DNA of 64,000 nt. Origin: Sialis fuliginosa. Its lineage: Eukaryota > Arthropoda > Insecta > Megaloptera > Sialidae. A program made the position numbers and the translations under genes. Each line of letters starts with the position of its first letter. Position 1 is the stretch's first letter. Below, piece after piece: positions 10,558 to 21,272 of the stretch. The notes under the pieces are model-generated. The model did not search any database. It was not told the DNA's origin and was given only the letters and a program-made list of their open reading frames with translations. The stretch is taken from the NCBI GenBank assembly GCA_961205875.1, contig OY540817.1, positions 17,271,001 through 17,335,000 of the forward strand, in the 5' to 3' direction.

Positions 10558-13500
10558 CTAATTCATATCCATTTCTTCATCATCTCTGGTGCGATTCCTC
10601 GTAGTCCGTGGCCCACCTCTCCGGATTTGGTTTAGACAAGCCAACATCCGTATCATGAAAGCTGCAGGAACAGTGATAGTGTCTCTAGTCTCTTCTAGCA
10701 TGATCTCATTACGTTTCGTTAACTGAAAACATGTACATTTTAACATACTCCTCCCACCACTTTTTTACAAGTTTATTTACTTACTTCGTTAATCAATTCT
10801 TCATCGTAACCCGATTCTTGTCGAGTAGGCGCCCAAAACTTAACATCATAATCGATCCCAGACGTTGCAAGAAGAGGTAAAGTTGGATGTGGTTGGATAC
10901 AATTGACTACGTGTTGGTCACCTTGAAGCAACATAACTATTTCACCAGTGAAACGATCCCAAACAAAAATATGTCCACAATCGGAACCGGACATTATGTA
11001 ATTGTTTCCATAAAATGTCGCTTCTTTTATCATTGTTCTGTAACAAATATATATTAATTAATTACTACTATTTAAATTAGAGGTCTTTAATTGATAACAC
11101 AAAAATTTTATAATCACTAACCTGGCATTTCTATGTCCGGTAAACTTCTTCTTAACTCCGGGCATTGTCGTATCTGTTTCATTGAAATATGTCTCTCTTC
11201 CTCCAATATTCCCCCCTATCATATTCTGCGTGAATTCTTCCTCTATCTGACTAAAGTTATAATCTCTTGTAGGCTCATCCTCACTATCAGAATTCATCAC
11301 ATCTTCTGACTCTCTGGAACGGTCATTTGACTCGTCGCTACTTAAGCTTCTTGAAGTGGATGCAGCTTGTTCTATATTTCGAGGTTCTGAATTATCTATA
11401 TCACTATTTTCACTTAATTCCGAAATAGGATTATTCTGTTCAACGTTTTTACTGACAATTTCTGGAACCCCATTACTCTGATCGATTTTTTTAGTGCTAT
11501 GAACATTAGCTTGATCAGTTTCCATGGGTCCACTCGACTGTATCACAGATGAATTATTTATTTCTATGTTAATAGGCATATTTTCTATTGCGTTCTGTTG
11601 TTGAGTTTCTGCCATTTCGATGTCGGGAATTGGTGGAACAACATTGTTTTCGTGCGTGCTAGTTGACGGTGTATTTTGGTTAAAAGTATTTACAGTTTCT
11701 TCATTTGGTTCTACACTAATTATACTATTAACGGCTTCCTGAGTTTGTTCTTCGTTTGCTATAGGATATTGTGAAGAGCCTGAAAATCATATATTATGTA
11801 ATACCTTAATTAAAAATAACGTAGTTAAAATCTAAAAAAAATAGTTTTAGTTAGAGTAGAAAATCTTTTTGCACCTTTTTCAGAAATATTTTAAAGAATA
11901 TAAATTAAATCATTGATTTATCAATTAATAAAAACATCAAAGTGTTTTTCTCGTGAATAACATATAAAAAATACAAAACTGCATTTATGATGTAAGAGTC
12001 TATAAATTAATATTGCATCGATAACATAAGACATAATCATTGCACAAATTTTACATTTATTTGCAGACAGCTGCAAACATGATTTTAATTGATTTTTTGC
12101 AACATATTGCAACACGTATTTTCTAAAAATATATATACATAAATATAAATTATTTATACCTGGTATTACAAATGACAAACAAACAAAATTACAAGTTTCA
12201 ATATGAGGTGCCCATAGCATGTTTGACTTGTGTTTAATTGTCTGTTTTTTTTAAATAATATTTATAAACATAGTTAATACATATTTATATATAATTAAGA
12301 ATAAATCTAACCTTCACTAGTTTCAGCAACAGGATTATCAGCTCCATTTGCGTTACTGTTAGGAACATGCGGCCGACGTCTTCTAGGAGAATCCAAAGAG
12401 TTCTCTCCGCCACCACTGAGCGCAGCCCTGGTCTGTGGGTCGTTCAGCATGCGAGTCAGAACATCTGTCATTCTCTGCATTAGTGTTGCTTGTAGCTGTG
12501 GTCTGGCTTGTCCAATACCATCTAAAAATACGTTATACATTTAAATTAGTATTACTCTGGAATTATCTATCACAAAAGTCTTAAAATATTATTAATATAG
12601 TCTTGTATTATCATTTAAACTAAAATTCTATTATGTTATATTAGACTATATAACAAATAGACCAAAATAAGACCAAAACAGAAGACAATTTTTTATATCC
12701 AACTGGACTATATTAGATTTATTAAACTTACTCGAGACATTGATAGCTTCACGTTCAGGCCTGGCATCAGGACCAGTGTCTGACCAATCTCCTCGTAACC
12801 GCAACTTTCTTACTTTTCTTACACTCAAGTCATCAATATTTCTTTTTGCCTCGGGCCTGCATTTTTCACCTAAACGTTTTACTGTCGGATCCTTGATAAA
12901 AATATTACAAATAAATGTATAATATAATATAAGAACCACATAATCGTACACTCACTTTAACTCCAAACAAATATAAATAGTCTGAAGAATAACTAACGAG
13001 AAGGTCTTGCGCATCAGGACTATAACTCAACGATGTTATTTTATAAATGTCTTGATCTAAATATGGAGCCATGAAACATGAAATAGGTTTAAGAGCTTCT
13101 TGTTTTTCTGTCCAACCTGAAGTTTAATTTTAAATTAGGCTCTTTAAAAAAAACTACTTTAATTATTTCCATACCTGTAGCCATAGTTCCCAAAGTCCTC
13201 CGATCAAAAGTGCGCACTTTCCCATCAGAGCAGCCGACCGCCAGCTCGTAGGGCAGTATTGGGTTGACGCACAATGCTGTGACAGGTCTACGGCAGGTTA
13301 TCATAACATCGTCAGTACACCGCAACTTCTTGCATTTAGTTTTGATACGTAAATCAAACCATCTTACTGTCCCATCGTCTCCACAGCTGATGAAACTGTT
13401 CGGGTCATTTGGGATAGTCACAACTTCGTACGTTGTACCAGAATGACACAGAAAATGGTTATAAAATGTTTCACTTGGTCGATTCAGATCTAGAAATAAA

Positions 13501-13991
13501 ATAAAATATTATATTTAAAAAAATAAAAAAAATAAAATGACATTTGAATTACCTGTGTATAAAATAACACCATCACCAGAACATGAGACAATATGCGTAT
13601 CGTTTGAATTGGGTAAAAATCTTGCACTGAAGATGTTGGCTCGATGGCTTGTTCTATAGCAGGATAAAACTTTGTATGTATGGCCGTGAGTGACTACTAA
13701 ATGCTGATCATCTGATCCAGAAAGTAATAAATTGCCTCTATCATTCCAGCTTAAAGTATTAACACAACCACGATGAACAGTAAGTGATTTTAATAAATTT
13801 AAACGTTGAATCAAATCTATACTATCTGCAAACAAAATAAAAACAAAGAAATTTGCATATGAAAGTATATTTTTTATGAATAACATACCTCTTGCAGCAT
13901 TGTAGAGCTGGACCCGGCTGTTTGGGTCGTAATTGCGCTTTTGTAATGTTTTGAAAACACTAGCATTCTGGTTATACGTCATTTTCAACAA
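10558..13991 (-). CDS. DCAF6: DDB1- and CUL4-associated factor 6 (WD40 protein)
   Basis: Exons in coding order: 13991-13889, 13825-13553, 13489-13175, 13116-12956, 12891-12732, 12521-12312, 11779-11122, 11037-10785, 10722-10558. They total 2298 nt, or 765 residues. The layout matches DCAF6/NRIP. N-terminal WD repeats carry signatures such as [26 protein letters not shown]-like and VSCSGDGVI. These are followed by the conserved basic segment [19 protein letters not shown] long acidic Ser/Asn-rich linker comes next, and then C-terminal WD repeats ([39 protein letters not shown]) with the [16 protein letters not shown] helix. DCAF6 is a substrate receptor of the CUL4-DDB1 ubiquitin ligase and a nuclear co-regulator in vertebrates. 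The IQ-type calmodulin-binding segment found before the C-terminal repeats in the vertebrate protein is not seen. A second in-frame Met lies at residue 4 (MLKM). Confidence 0.93.
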
Positions 13992-15171
13992 TATAATAAT
14001 TTACAACAATCATGCAGTTTCACACCATGCTGAATTAGGATTGGATTTAACACTGAATAAATTGGCCTGGTACCAGCAACATTGACACAAATTCCTCTTA
14101 AGTAAAATTGCTTCACTTTGCTACGATGCCCCTGAATCCTTTGCCTAAAAATAAAATTCCTCTTTCATAATGTGGTTGACAGAACAAACTTGACAGATAA
14201 GTGATAACGGTGGCAAAAAAATAAATTGCGGGGAAACTTTCATTATAAAGAGCAACAAAGAGACACAAACTTCCTAAATCCAAATATAACTAAAAGTTTA
14301 AATTTAATTAAGATATTTCCCGGGCCGGCGATTTTAACTTATTTCAACAAAATTGTTTTAAATTCTATTACAAATCCTGTGCTTTATATTTATAATATCT
14401 ACATATAGTAAACGTGAATTCATGCCAGTGTTTATTACGTTCGTTGTTGATAACCTACTGTTGGATAATAATAATTTGTCTACATCGTATATGTATTGAC
14501 GAAATTCCGCTCTAAAAATATTTATTCACAGAACACATTTCAATTTCAGTTTTTTTTCTCAAAAAATGAAAACCCATTAATTTTCAAAATAGACTGACAA
14601 GCGTAAAATAATGTTAATTTGCTCCATATAAAAATAAATACATTTATCAAATCCTACCTATTTTTTGTATTTTTCTTAATTATCATTTTCTAAAAATATA
14701 AATAATTAAATTTTGTGCGATTTTTTTCTTTATCTGTATTATTACGATTTTATCATATAAGTATTAATATGATATGATATTATGTGCTATAAATAATCCA
14801 TTATTAAAATATGTTTAGGAAAGCATAAAATCATATATTAATCAACTAAAGTAGATTAATATATGATAAAATAAACGCGATAGCATAATATACAATTAAA
14901 TTTAAAAATGCATTTTGTGTAAAAAATGTACGTTCTCGAATGCTAGTTATAAATAAATATTCAGAAAGTAAACGTCAGTTTAGAAAGGCTGATTTGACAG
15001 TACACTGACACGTTTGTTTTACGTGTAGCTTCGTGGCAAGAAGTGGGGAAAAGTCTTGTGGCAAATAATACACGAGAACAGTTACTTACGGTTCGTTATA
15101 CGGCATTTCTTCAGGTGATTTGTGGACAATCACTTGATAATTGTTTGAACAAGTTAAAAAATAGCTTAAAA
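13992..15171. promoter_or_regulatory. Divergent intergenic region between DCAF6 and TRAM
   Basis: DCAF6 and TRAM are head-to-head, so this stretch holds both promoters and 5' UTRs. An ATG at 15043 is in frame with TRAM and would add 43 residues. I do not use it, because known TRAM proteins begin close to the ATG at 15172. No TATA box at a convincing position was found. Confidence 0.45.
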
Positions 15172-17280
15172 ATGGTTAAACCGATTAGAAAAACCTCAAG
15201 TAAAAATCCACCGATTTTCAGTCATGAATTTGTTATACAAAATCATGCAGATATCGTATCCTTTATAGCGATGCTGATTGTGGTCGGGCTGATTTTCCAG
15301 GTAATTTATTCAGTGATCTATTTATTACGAGTAGAATTAATTTTTAAGTCAACAATCATAAATTATTTGTAAACATATGTAAATTAAGGTTATGTTAGAT
15401 GCCCATATGTTGGCATATAGTCAATACATAAATTATAATTTGTATGCTCTAGATTTTAATAAATGTGTGCAATAAATCACTTTATTTATAAAAATTATTT
15501 TAGGCAACATCACCCATTGCATCTTTATTTATAACTCTTCAACATAATGTCACGGAACCATCAATCGCAGAGCAGATGTTATACATGCCTGGAGTTTTAG
15601 ATTTATGTGCAATATTCTTTTACAGTTTAATATGTATTGTTATCCACGCAATAATCCAAGAATACGTACTTGATGTAAGTGATTTATTATATAAATTAAA
15701 AGAAATACATGATCGTAATTTAAAAAAAACTATTTCAGAAAGTAACAAAACGTTTCCATTTATCGAAATCTAAACTGTCGATTTTCTCAACCAGTGGACA
15801 GTATGCTACATATTATTTGGTAACTGCTATTTGGGGATTGGATATTTGTAAGTATATTCAAATAAAGTCAAATCGATACCAAACTATTTAAAAAAATTAC
15901 TTAAATTACAATATTTATTGCAGTAATTAGAGAAGGATACATTTTACATCCAACGTTACTATGGTCCGATTATCCTGCCCCTTTGTCGTCTCATCATAAG
16001 ATGTTACTTTTGATCCAGCTTGCTTACTCAATTCACGAACTTCCTGAACTGTATTTACAAAGAACTCCAAGGGCACAGGTTCTTGGCAAAGCTGCTGAGT
16101 CTATCGGTGCTTTAATATTTGTAGCTGCCCTTTACATTTTCAGGTAAGCCGTGGTTTAAACAATCATGTAAATATTGAAATGTAAATTAAATTAATTTTT
16201 TTAGCTTCAATCGATTATTGTTGTGTCTTCTGGTATTGCATTATATTTCGGAACTGATACATCATGCAACTTTACTTGTACAGACTGTTGATAAAGAAGA
16301 AAAATTATCAAAAGGTAATTTTTAATCTTTTTAAAATATTTCTATATAATTTATGTGCATATTTTGAGACGTTTGACATTGTATTTTTTAAAATGGAACG
16401 AACGAGTTTTGGAACTCACCTCCTCATATATATCCATATTAATTTCTTGTTTTGTCTATGCCTGAAAAAAATTTAACTAGTTTTAGATATTTTCAGTAGA
16501 TCACTTTATATGTGTATGATATCATAGATACAAACCAAAATAAATGTTTTTTTCTAGTTTCATCATTGGTATCAAATGTCGCATTAGTATTGGCTCGATT
16601 GGGAAGCATAATGTTGGCAGTATTGACATTATGGTCCGGACTTGCATTGTTACCACCAACAGACAAACCTGGTGATTTCAATACTGGGCCAATCAGACTA
16701 GGAACATTCATCGCTATCTGTTTGCTCCAATGGTAATTAGATTTATTTATATCCGATGTTATAAAGAATTTGCTCACAAACAAAAGCAAAGTAAACTGCC
16801 CCCCCCTCCCCCCGATAATCTTTACATCATTTAAAAATCTCTACCATAGACAACATAACATACTTGTTAATTAAAAATGTTCAAATTGTAATTAATATTT
16901 TCATTGGTAGTTATTTGATGTACAACTTCATTACGCAACAATTAGCCAAGGCACGTGAAACTAACGCAAGTGTTGCTAAACCAAGCGCGACAACTAAATC
17001 TAATAAGAAGAACAAGGACAAAAAGAAAGGTAATGTTTTTTAAAATTTTATTATATCTTTGTTTCTCTAAGCAATTCATTGTTGGAAAATTTTTAATTGT
17101 TACATTTTTATCAATTGTTGTCATTGTTGAGTTTAAATTAATTTTTTTTTACGGTTATGTATTCAAAGATTTATTATTGTTTCAGCTAAGAGAGGAAGTG
17201 TAGAAGAATCTGATCTTCCAGAAGTGGATCAAAACACAAATAAAAATATCCGTTCTAAAACACCTAAAGTTAAAAACTAA
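15172..17280 (+). CDS. TRAM: Translocating chain-associated membrane protein (TRAM)
   Basis: Exons 15172-15300, 15504-15674, 15739-15847, 15924-16143, 16205-16314, 16558-16732, 16911-17029 and 17186-17280 give 1128 nt, or 375 residues, close to the vertebrate length. The N-terminus [20 protein letters not shown] is nearly the TRAM1 sequence. It is followed by several hydrophobic membrane segments and a TLC-type core ([48 protein letters not shown]). The C-terminal tail is charged and Lys-rich. TRAM sits in the ER membrane beside the Sec61 channel and helps signal sequences and membrane segments insert. An NVT sequon occurs in the first lumenal loop, as in the vertebrate protein. The start is chosen by homology over an upstream in-frame ATG at 15043. 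Confidence 0.95.
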
Positions 17281-17526
17281 AACTGTTTTTTACTTTTGTT
17301 TATTCTGTCTTCTGTCAATTCTGAAATTAATTTGTTTTAAAATTATTCATCCTTAATTAAACCAATGCAATAATAATTAATAGTAAATGTATTTGTGATG
17401 TTTTTTTTGTAAATATTTTTTTTACAAATTATTATGAAAATATTTTTGTCTGTGTGTTTATTTTTACTTTAAGTCAACTTGTTTGTAATAAATGTAACAA
17501 CCTTTTTTAAGTGAAATATATTTTAA

Positions 17527-17532
17527 AATAAA
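17527..17532 (+). promoter_or_regulatory. TRAM: Polyadenylation signal AATAAA of TRAM
   Basis: A canonical hexamer about 250 bp past the TRAM stop codon. Another AATAAA lies about 40 bp upstream, so either could serve. Confidence 0.45.
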
Positions 17533-18067
17533 TGTTTATATTTTTTTAAATTAGACACAATTTTATTTATTTCAGATAACATGAGTAATATTATTCTACA
17601 CTAATTTGTCAGTGTAGTTATGTAAAAGGGTTTCAAGGGGTATTTAAGAATATTTTATAATAACTTCCTACTACCCAATTATCATCATGGCTAGATTATA
17701 TCTGCTTTCGTTTATCTCATTACCTATATCAAATGGGGCCCCCTAAAGTCCGGGGCCTAATATAATTGTACTCTCTTGTCATCAAACCATATATTGTAAG
17801 TTTGGGAAACACTGCTCTAGAAGTCGGTGCTGAGTGGGGAAGGGGGGGGGGGAGTATAATATTACCGAAATTATAACATTAATTAGCAGGATCGGCCTTA
17901 AGTGCTAAAATATAATACCACATGAAATATATTTTCCTTAGGAGGTCAATTTTCAATTTTTCGTGATTACAATACTTGTAGGTACCTATAAGATGTATAA
18001 GAAAGTAAAATATCTGCTTATGTTTCGTCACATATTGCAGTGCACTGTCGAGTTCTTTGTGAATAAC

Positions 18068-18240
18068 AGGGTGTCCACTTTCTGGAAATTCAGGGAAGCC
18101 TAAAGTGGCCAGGGAAAGTCAGGTTTATTTAAAATTCTGAAGTCAGGGAATTTATTAATTTTTTTTAGAAAGTCGGGGAAAAAAGTTATAAATTTTGAAT
18201 CTGTGGTCAGGGAAAGTCAGTGAATTTTATTTCCAAAAAC
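18068..18240. repeat. Dispersed repeat of the CAGGGTGTCCACTTTCTGGAA type
   Basis: It opens with CAGGGTGTCCACTTTCTGG and carries several degenerate copies of CAGGGAAAGTCAGGG separated by A/T-rich spacers. I recall similar sequences as widespread repeats in invertebrate genomes. The element class cannot be assigned from one copy. Confidence 0.5.
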
Positions 18241-20123
18241 CTGATTAAGATATCGAAGAAAATAACGTGTTACGTGACTTACAATTTACAATTTCAAAAA
18301 AACCGCGAAAGCCTTATGAATATCATATCGTTTATAATGGCTAATAAATCATCGAAATTGATTTTATTTATTATCTTACATTTTGATTTATGTTGAAATT
18401 GAGTTCGACAAGTAAACAAAAACAAAAATATTATACAGTAAGTACGGGAAATCCCGCCATAATTTATGTAAAGTTATGTAACATAAGTCAGTATTTCTCC
18501 GTATAAGTACCCGAATAAACTTCTAATTTACTTCTTGTACTATCTAGCAACTACTATTAGCGGTTTGTGGACGTTCTCTAACGGAATTCAGATATATGTA
18601 TTAAAAAAATCTGGATTATTTTTCGCATTTTTTTTTTAAATTATAATGAGAAGCTGTTAAATATTCTGTGAAATTAAACATTTCAAATATAATAGTAAAT
18701 GGCAAACAAAACATATATCTACTACTTATGCAAAAACGAAAGAAATATAATTTGTCCATTTTTTAACATGCGCGTTTTTTAAATTTCATCCCGAATTATA
18801 GTCCATTTAATTACAATTAGTTCTACTGTTTTTGTTATTGTAAAAAAATCTTAACCAGTAACGTAGGCATATCTATGTATTAACTTTTTTTACGTAAAAT
18901 CATTTATTTAATACAGTATGTTTATTTTCAAATTAATTAAAAATATAATTGAGATTAATTTTATTTTCAAATAAATTATGATAAACTTTATTTAAAAGTT
19001 CTTGATATTTTAATCTAGAAATATAGATAAAATAAATAAAAATCATTTATGTAAATATTTACTTACAAAATCACTTAAATTATAATTAATTCACTTATTT
19101 ATATTACCAAAAAGACAAAAATATAACAATTTTATTTCTTTTTCAATGTCTGCTTAAATTTTTAATATTTAATACGTTCTTATCGTATATAATATTGAAA
19201 TAATTTAACATTTTAATGCCCTTCAAAGTGATTTTAGTTTTTGTAAAATGTATTAATTAATTTTATTTGAAATATTCTAATCTGCACTTTTGCGCCACCT
19301 GATCTATTTTTAACGACTTTTTTTAGTCGTCTTCATTATTCCAAAACCCGGAGAAATTGCACCGAAACACTGAGCCCGGAGAAACAGTATACAAACCCTG
19401 AGACTTCAGATGAAAACCTGAGACCTGGTCACCCTAGTGATATCATCTCATCAAAATTTAATTACCTGCAACTGACTTTAATTTAAACATATAATAAAAA
19501 CATACTTATAATAAATAACATATTTTACAGTCATTAGGAAAGCTATAATCATGTTGAAATATCATTTAAATTGTATGAAATCAGTGAAAGACCACGCAAT
19601 AGACTGCTCTCTGATGAAAAAGTATTGTGTACAATTAATTAATTTTTGGAATTTAGGTTTTCGAACGATGAAAATCCAATCGAAATCGATTCAGAAGTTT
19701 TCAAGTTAAGAAGAATTATAATGCTTATAACGATGCTACTCATACAGCTTCCAAAATATACCTTTATTTATTATTTTTATTAATTTTTCATCAACCAAAA
19801 AATATATGAAAAAAAAAGATTTAAAAATCGAACTTGTAAATTCTTAAAATCGATTAGATGAAATGAAAAGATACCAAGCAGGGTTTTACCACTGTAGAGT
19901 TTAGAAAATAACAAAAGCAATGTCTGCACGTAGCTTGTTTAGAGTTCAAACCGAAATACACGTATTTCTGGTTATCATTAATAGTTCTGAGAATCATTTC
20001 GCAAAACGAAGATTGATTTGTAATAGGAAATAATATAGACCGAAAACAACAAGGTGGAATTTTGTACATATGTATTTACAAACAGTAGCGTAACGTTAAT
20101 AAGGAATTTAACAAGATTCTCAA

Positions 20124-20444
20124 CTGTAGATCTTGGCTTCTGGGTGTAAGCCGCGTCGATTTTGTCGTGTTATCGGCCAATGTTTCGTCACACATTCTAA
20201 AAGAAGAGCCCTGAAGATGTACACTGCAATGTGTGGATATTGGCTTCTGGGTGTAAGTCGCGTCGGTTTGGTCGTGTTATCGGCCAACGTTTCGTCACAC
20301 ATTGCAGTGGACATCTTCAGAGCTCTTCTTTTAGAATGTGTGACGAAACGTTGGCCGATAACACAACCAAATTTAATCGACGTGGCTTATATCCAGAAGC
20401 CAAGATCTATATCAAGATCACCGCGGAAGCTTCAAGACTTGTAT
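20124..20444. mobile_element. Fold-back repeat flanked by 11-bp direct repeats
   Basis: Built from direct and inverted copies of a unit containing GTGTTATCGGCCAACGTTTC and GTCACACATTGCAGTGGACA. The two flanks carry the identical 11-mer AAGATTCTCAA (20113-20123 and 20445-20455), read as a target-site duplication. The length of the duplication points to retroposition rather than a cut-and-paste DNA transposon. ORFs in both strands (for example CDETLADNTTKPTR) arise from the repeat and are not genes. A related copy is at 45231-45416. Confidence 0.7.
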
Positions 20445-21169
20445 AAGATTCTCAATTAACAATAAGAACGTGGAAACACTATTTAAGATTGTGGTAAAAA
20501 AATTAATTATTTATACTTTAGTGAAAATTTGAAGATAATTCGCCATCTAGTCAGTGTCGGCTTTAGGGGAGAGGGGGCGAAGCTTTAAGCTTAAAGTGCT
20601 AGTGAAAATAATACATTTTTATGAAAAAAGTACAAATATTACAATTTTGAACTGATAAATCTATCTTACAGCTTTTCTTATAAGAAAATATTACGAAAAG
20701 TATACGGAAAGACCGGAAAATTATTTTTAAATTTATATTGAGTTCTTTAAATTACATACAAATTAAAAATTAAGTCGCATATGATATCGTTCGAATAAAA
20801 AATATAATTTTTATTTTTTAGAGTAAATAAATGTATTTTTAATGATTGACCCCCCCCCCCCCACTCACTTCCGTTAAAAAAAATCCAATGAAAGGTTAAT
20901 GTTCCTATTAAAAAAAATATTGGATAGACAAAACAAAAATCAGTAAGTTTCTTATAAATTCAGTTTTTGGCCTCTTTTCTATTTAATATCACGTAGTAAC
21001 TAAGTAACTGGATGACCTCCCACCTAATTTCTCCCCACTTATTTATTTATCTACCTTGGAATATTTATTAATTATTAATAATAATAATAAATTTTATTTT
21101 GTCAACATATTTTTATTGTTATTTAGATTCAAAATAAGTAATAACAATAATCGATGATCAATTTGTTAT

Positions 21170-21182
21170 GCGTACGCCACTG
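21170..21182. mobile_element. hAT-like terminal inverted repeat next to a promoter
   Basis: GCGTACGCCACTG is the reverse complement of a CAGTGGCGTACGC end, a common hAT-type terminus. It lies 30 bp upstream of the TATA box of the Gly-rich secreted gene. No matching left end with an 8-bp duplication was found. CAGTAGCGTAACG at 20083 is a candidate, but its flank differs. Confidence 0.35.
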
Positions 21183-21212
21183 GATAGTATAATGTATTTA
21201 TTTCTTCGGCGA

Positions 21213-21220
21213 TATAAATA
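21213..21220 (+). promoter_or_regulatory. TATA box of the Gly-rich secreted protein gene
   Basis: TATAAATA lies 60 bp upstream of the ATG at 21273. Transcription about 30 bp downstream would leave a 5' UTR of roughly 30 nt, typical of highly expressed insect cuticle genes. Confidence 0.6.
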
Positions 21221-21272
21221 CAGTTTCACACTGAAGAAGTTAACATTTGATGGTTAAAATTTGTTTTCCATC

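Larger units (their letters stand above)
17281..21272. other. Repeat-rich intergenic region between TRAM and the Gly-rich secreted protein
   Basis: No gene seen. It contains the TRAM 3' UTR (AATAAA at 17527), a hAT-like right end near 17800-17815 (GTTTGGGAAACACTG), a CAGGGAAAGTC-type repeat (18068-18240), a fold-back element (20124-20444), long homopolymer C/G runs, and a hAT-like right end just before the TATA box of the next gene. Short ORFs at about 20120-20460 are by-products of the fold-back. Confidence 0.6.

Noticed and set aside
15043-15171. Upstream in-frame ATG that would lengthen TRAM by 43 residues
   Set aside because: The extension is unlike any TRAM N-terminus I know. The ATG at 15172 gives the expected start and length.
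20120-20459. Short ORFs with CDETLADNTTKPTR-like peptides on both strands (also near 45218-45400)
   Set aside because: The same peptide appears in several frames because the DNA is a fold-back repeat. No start context, introns or homologous protein support a gene.
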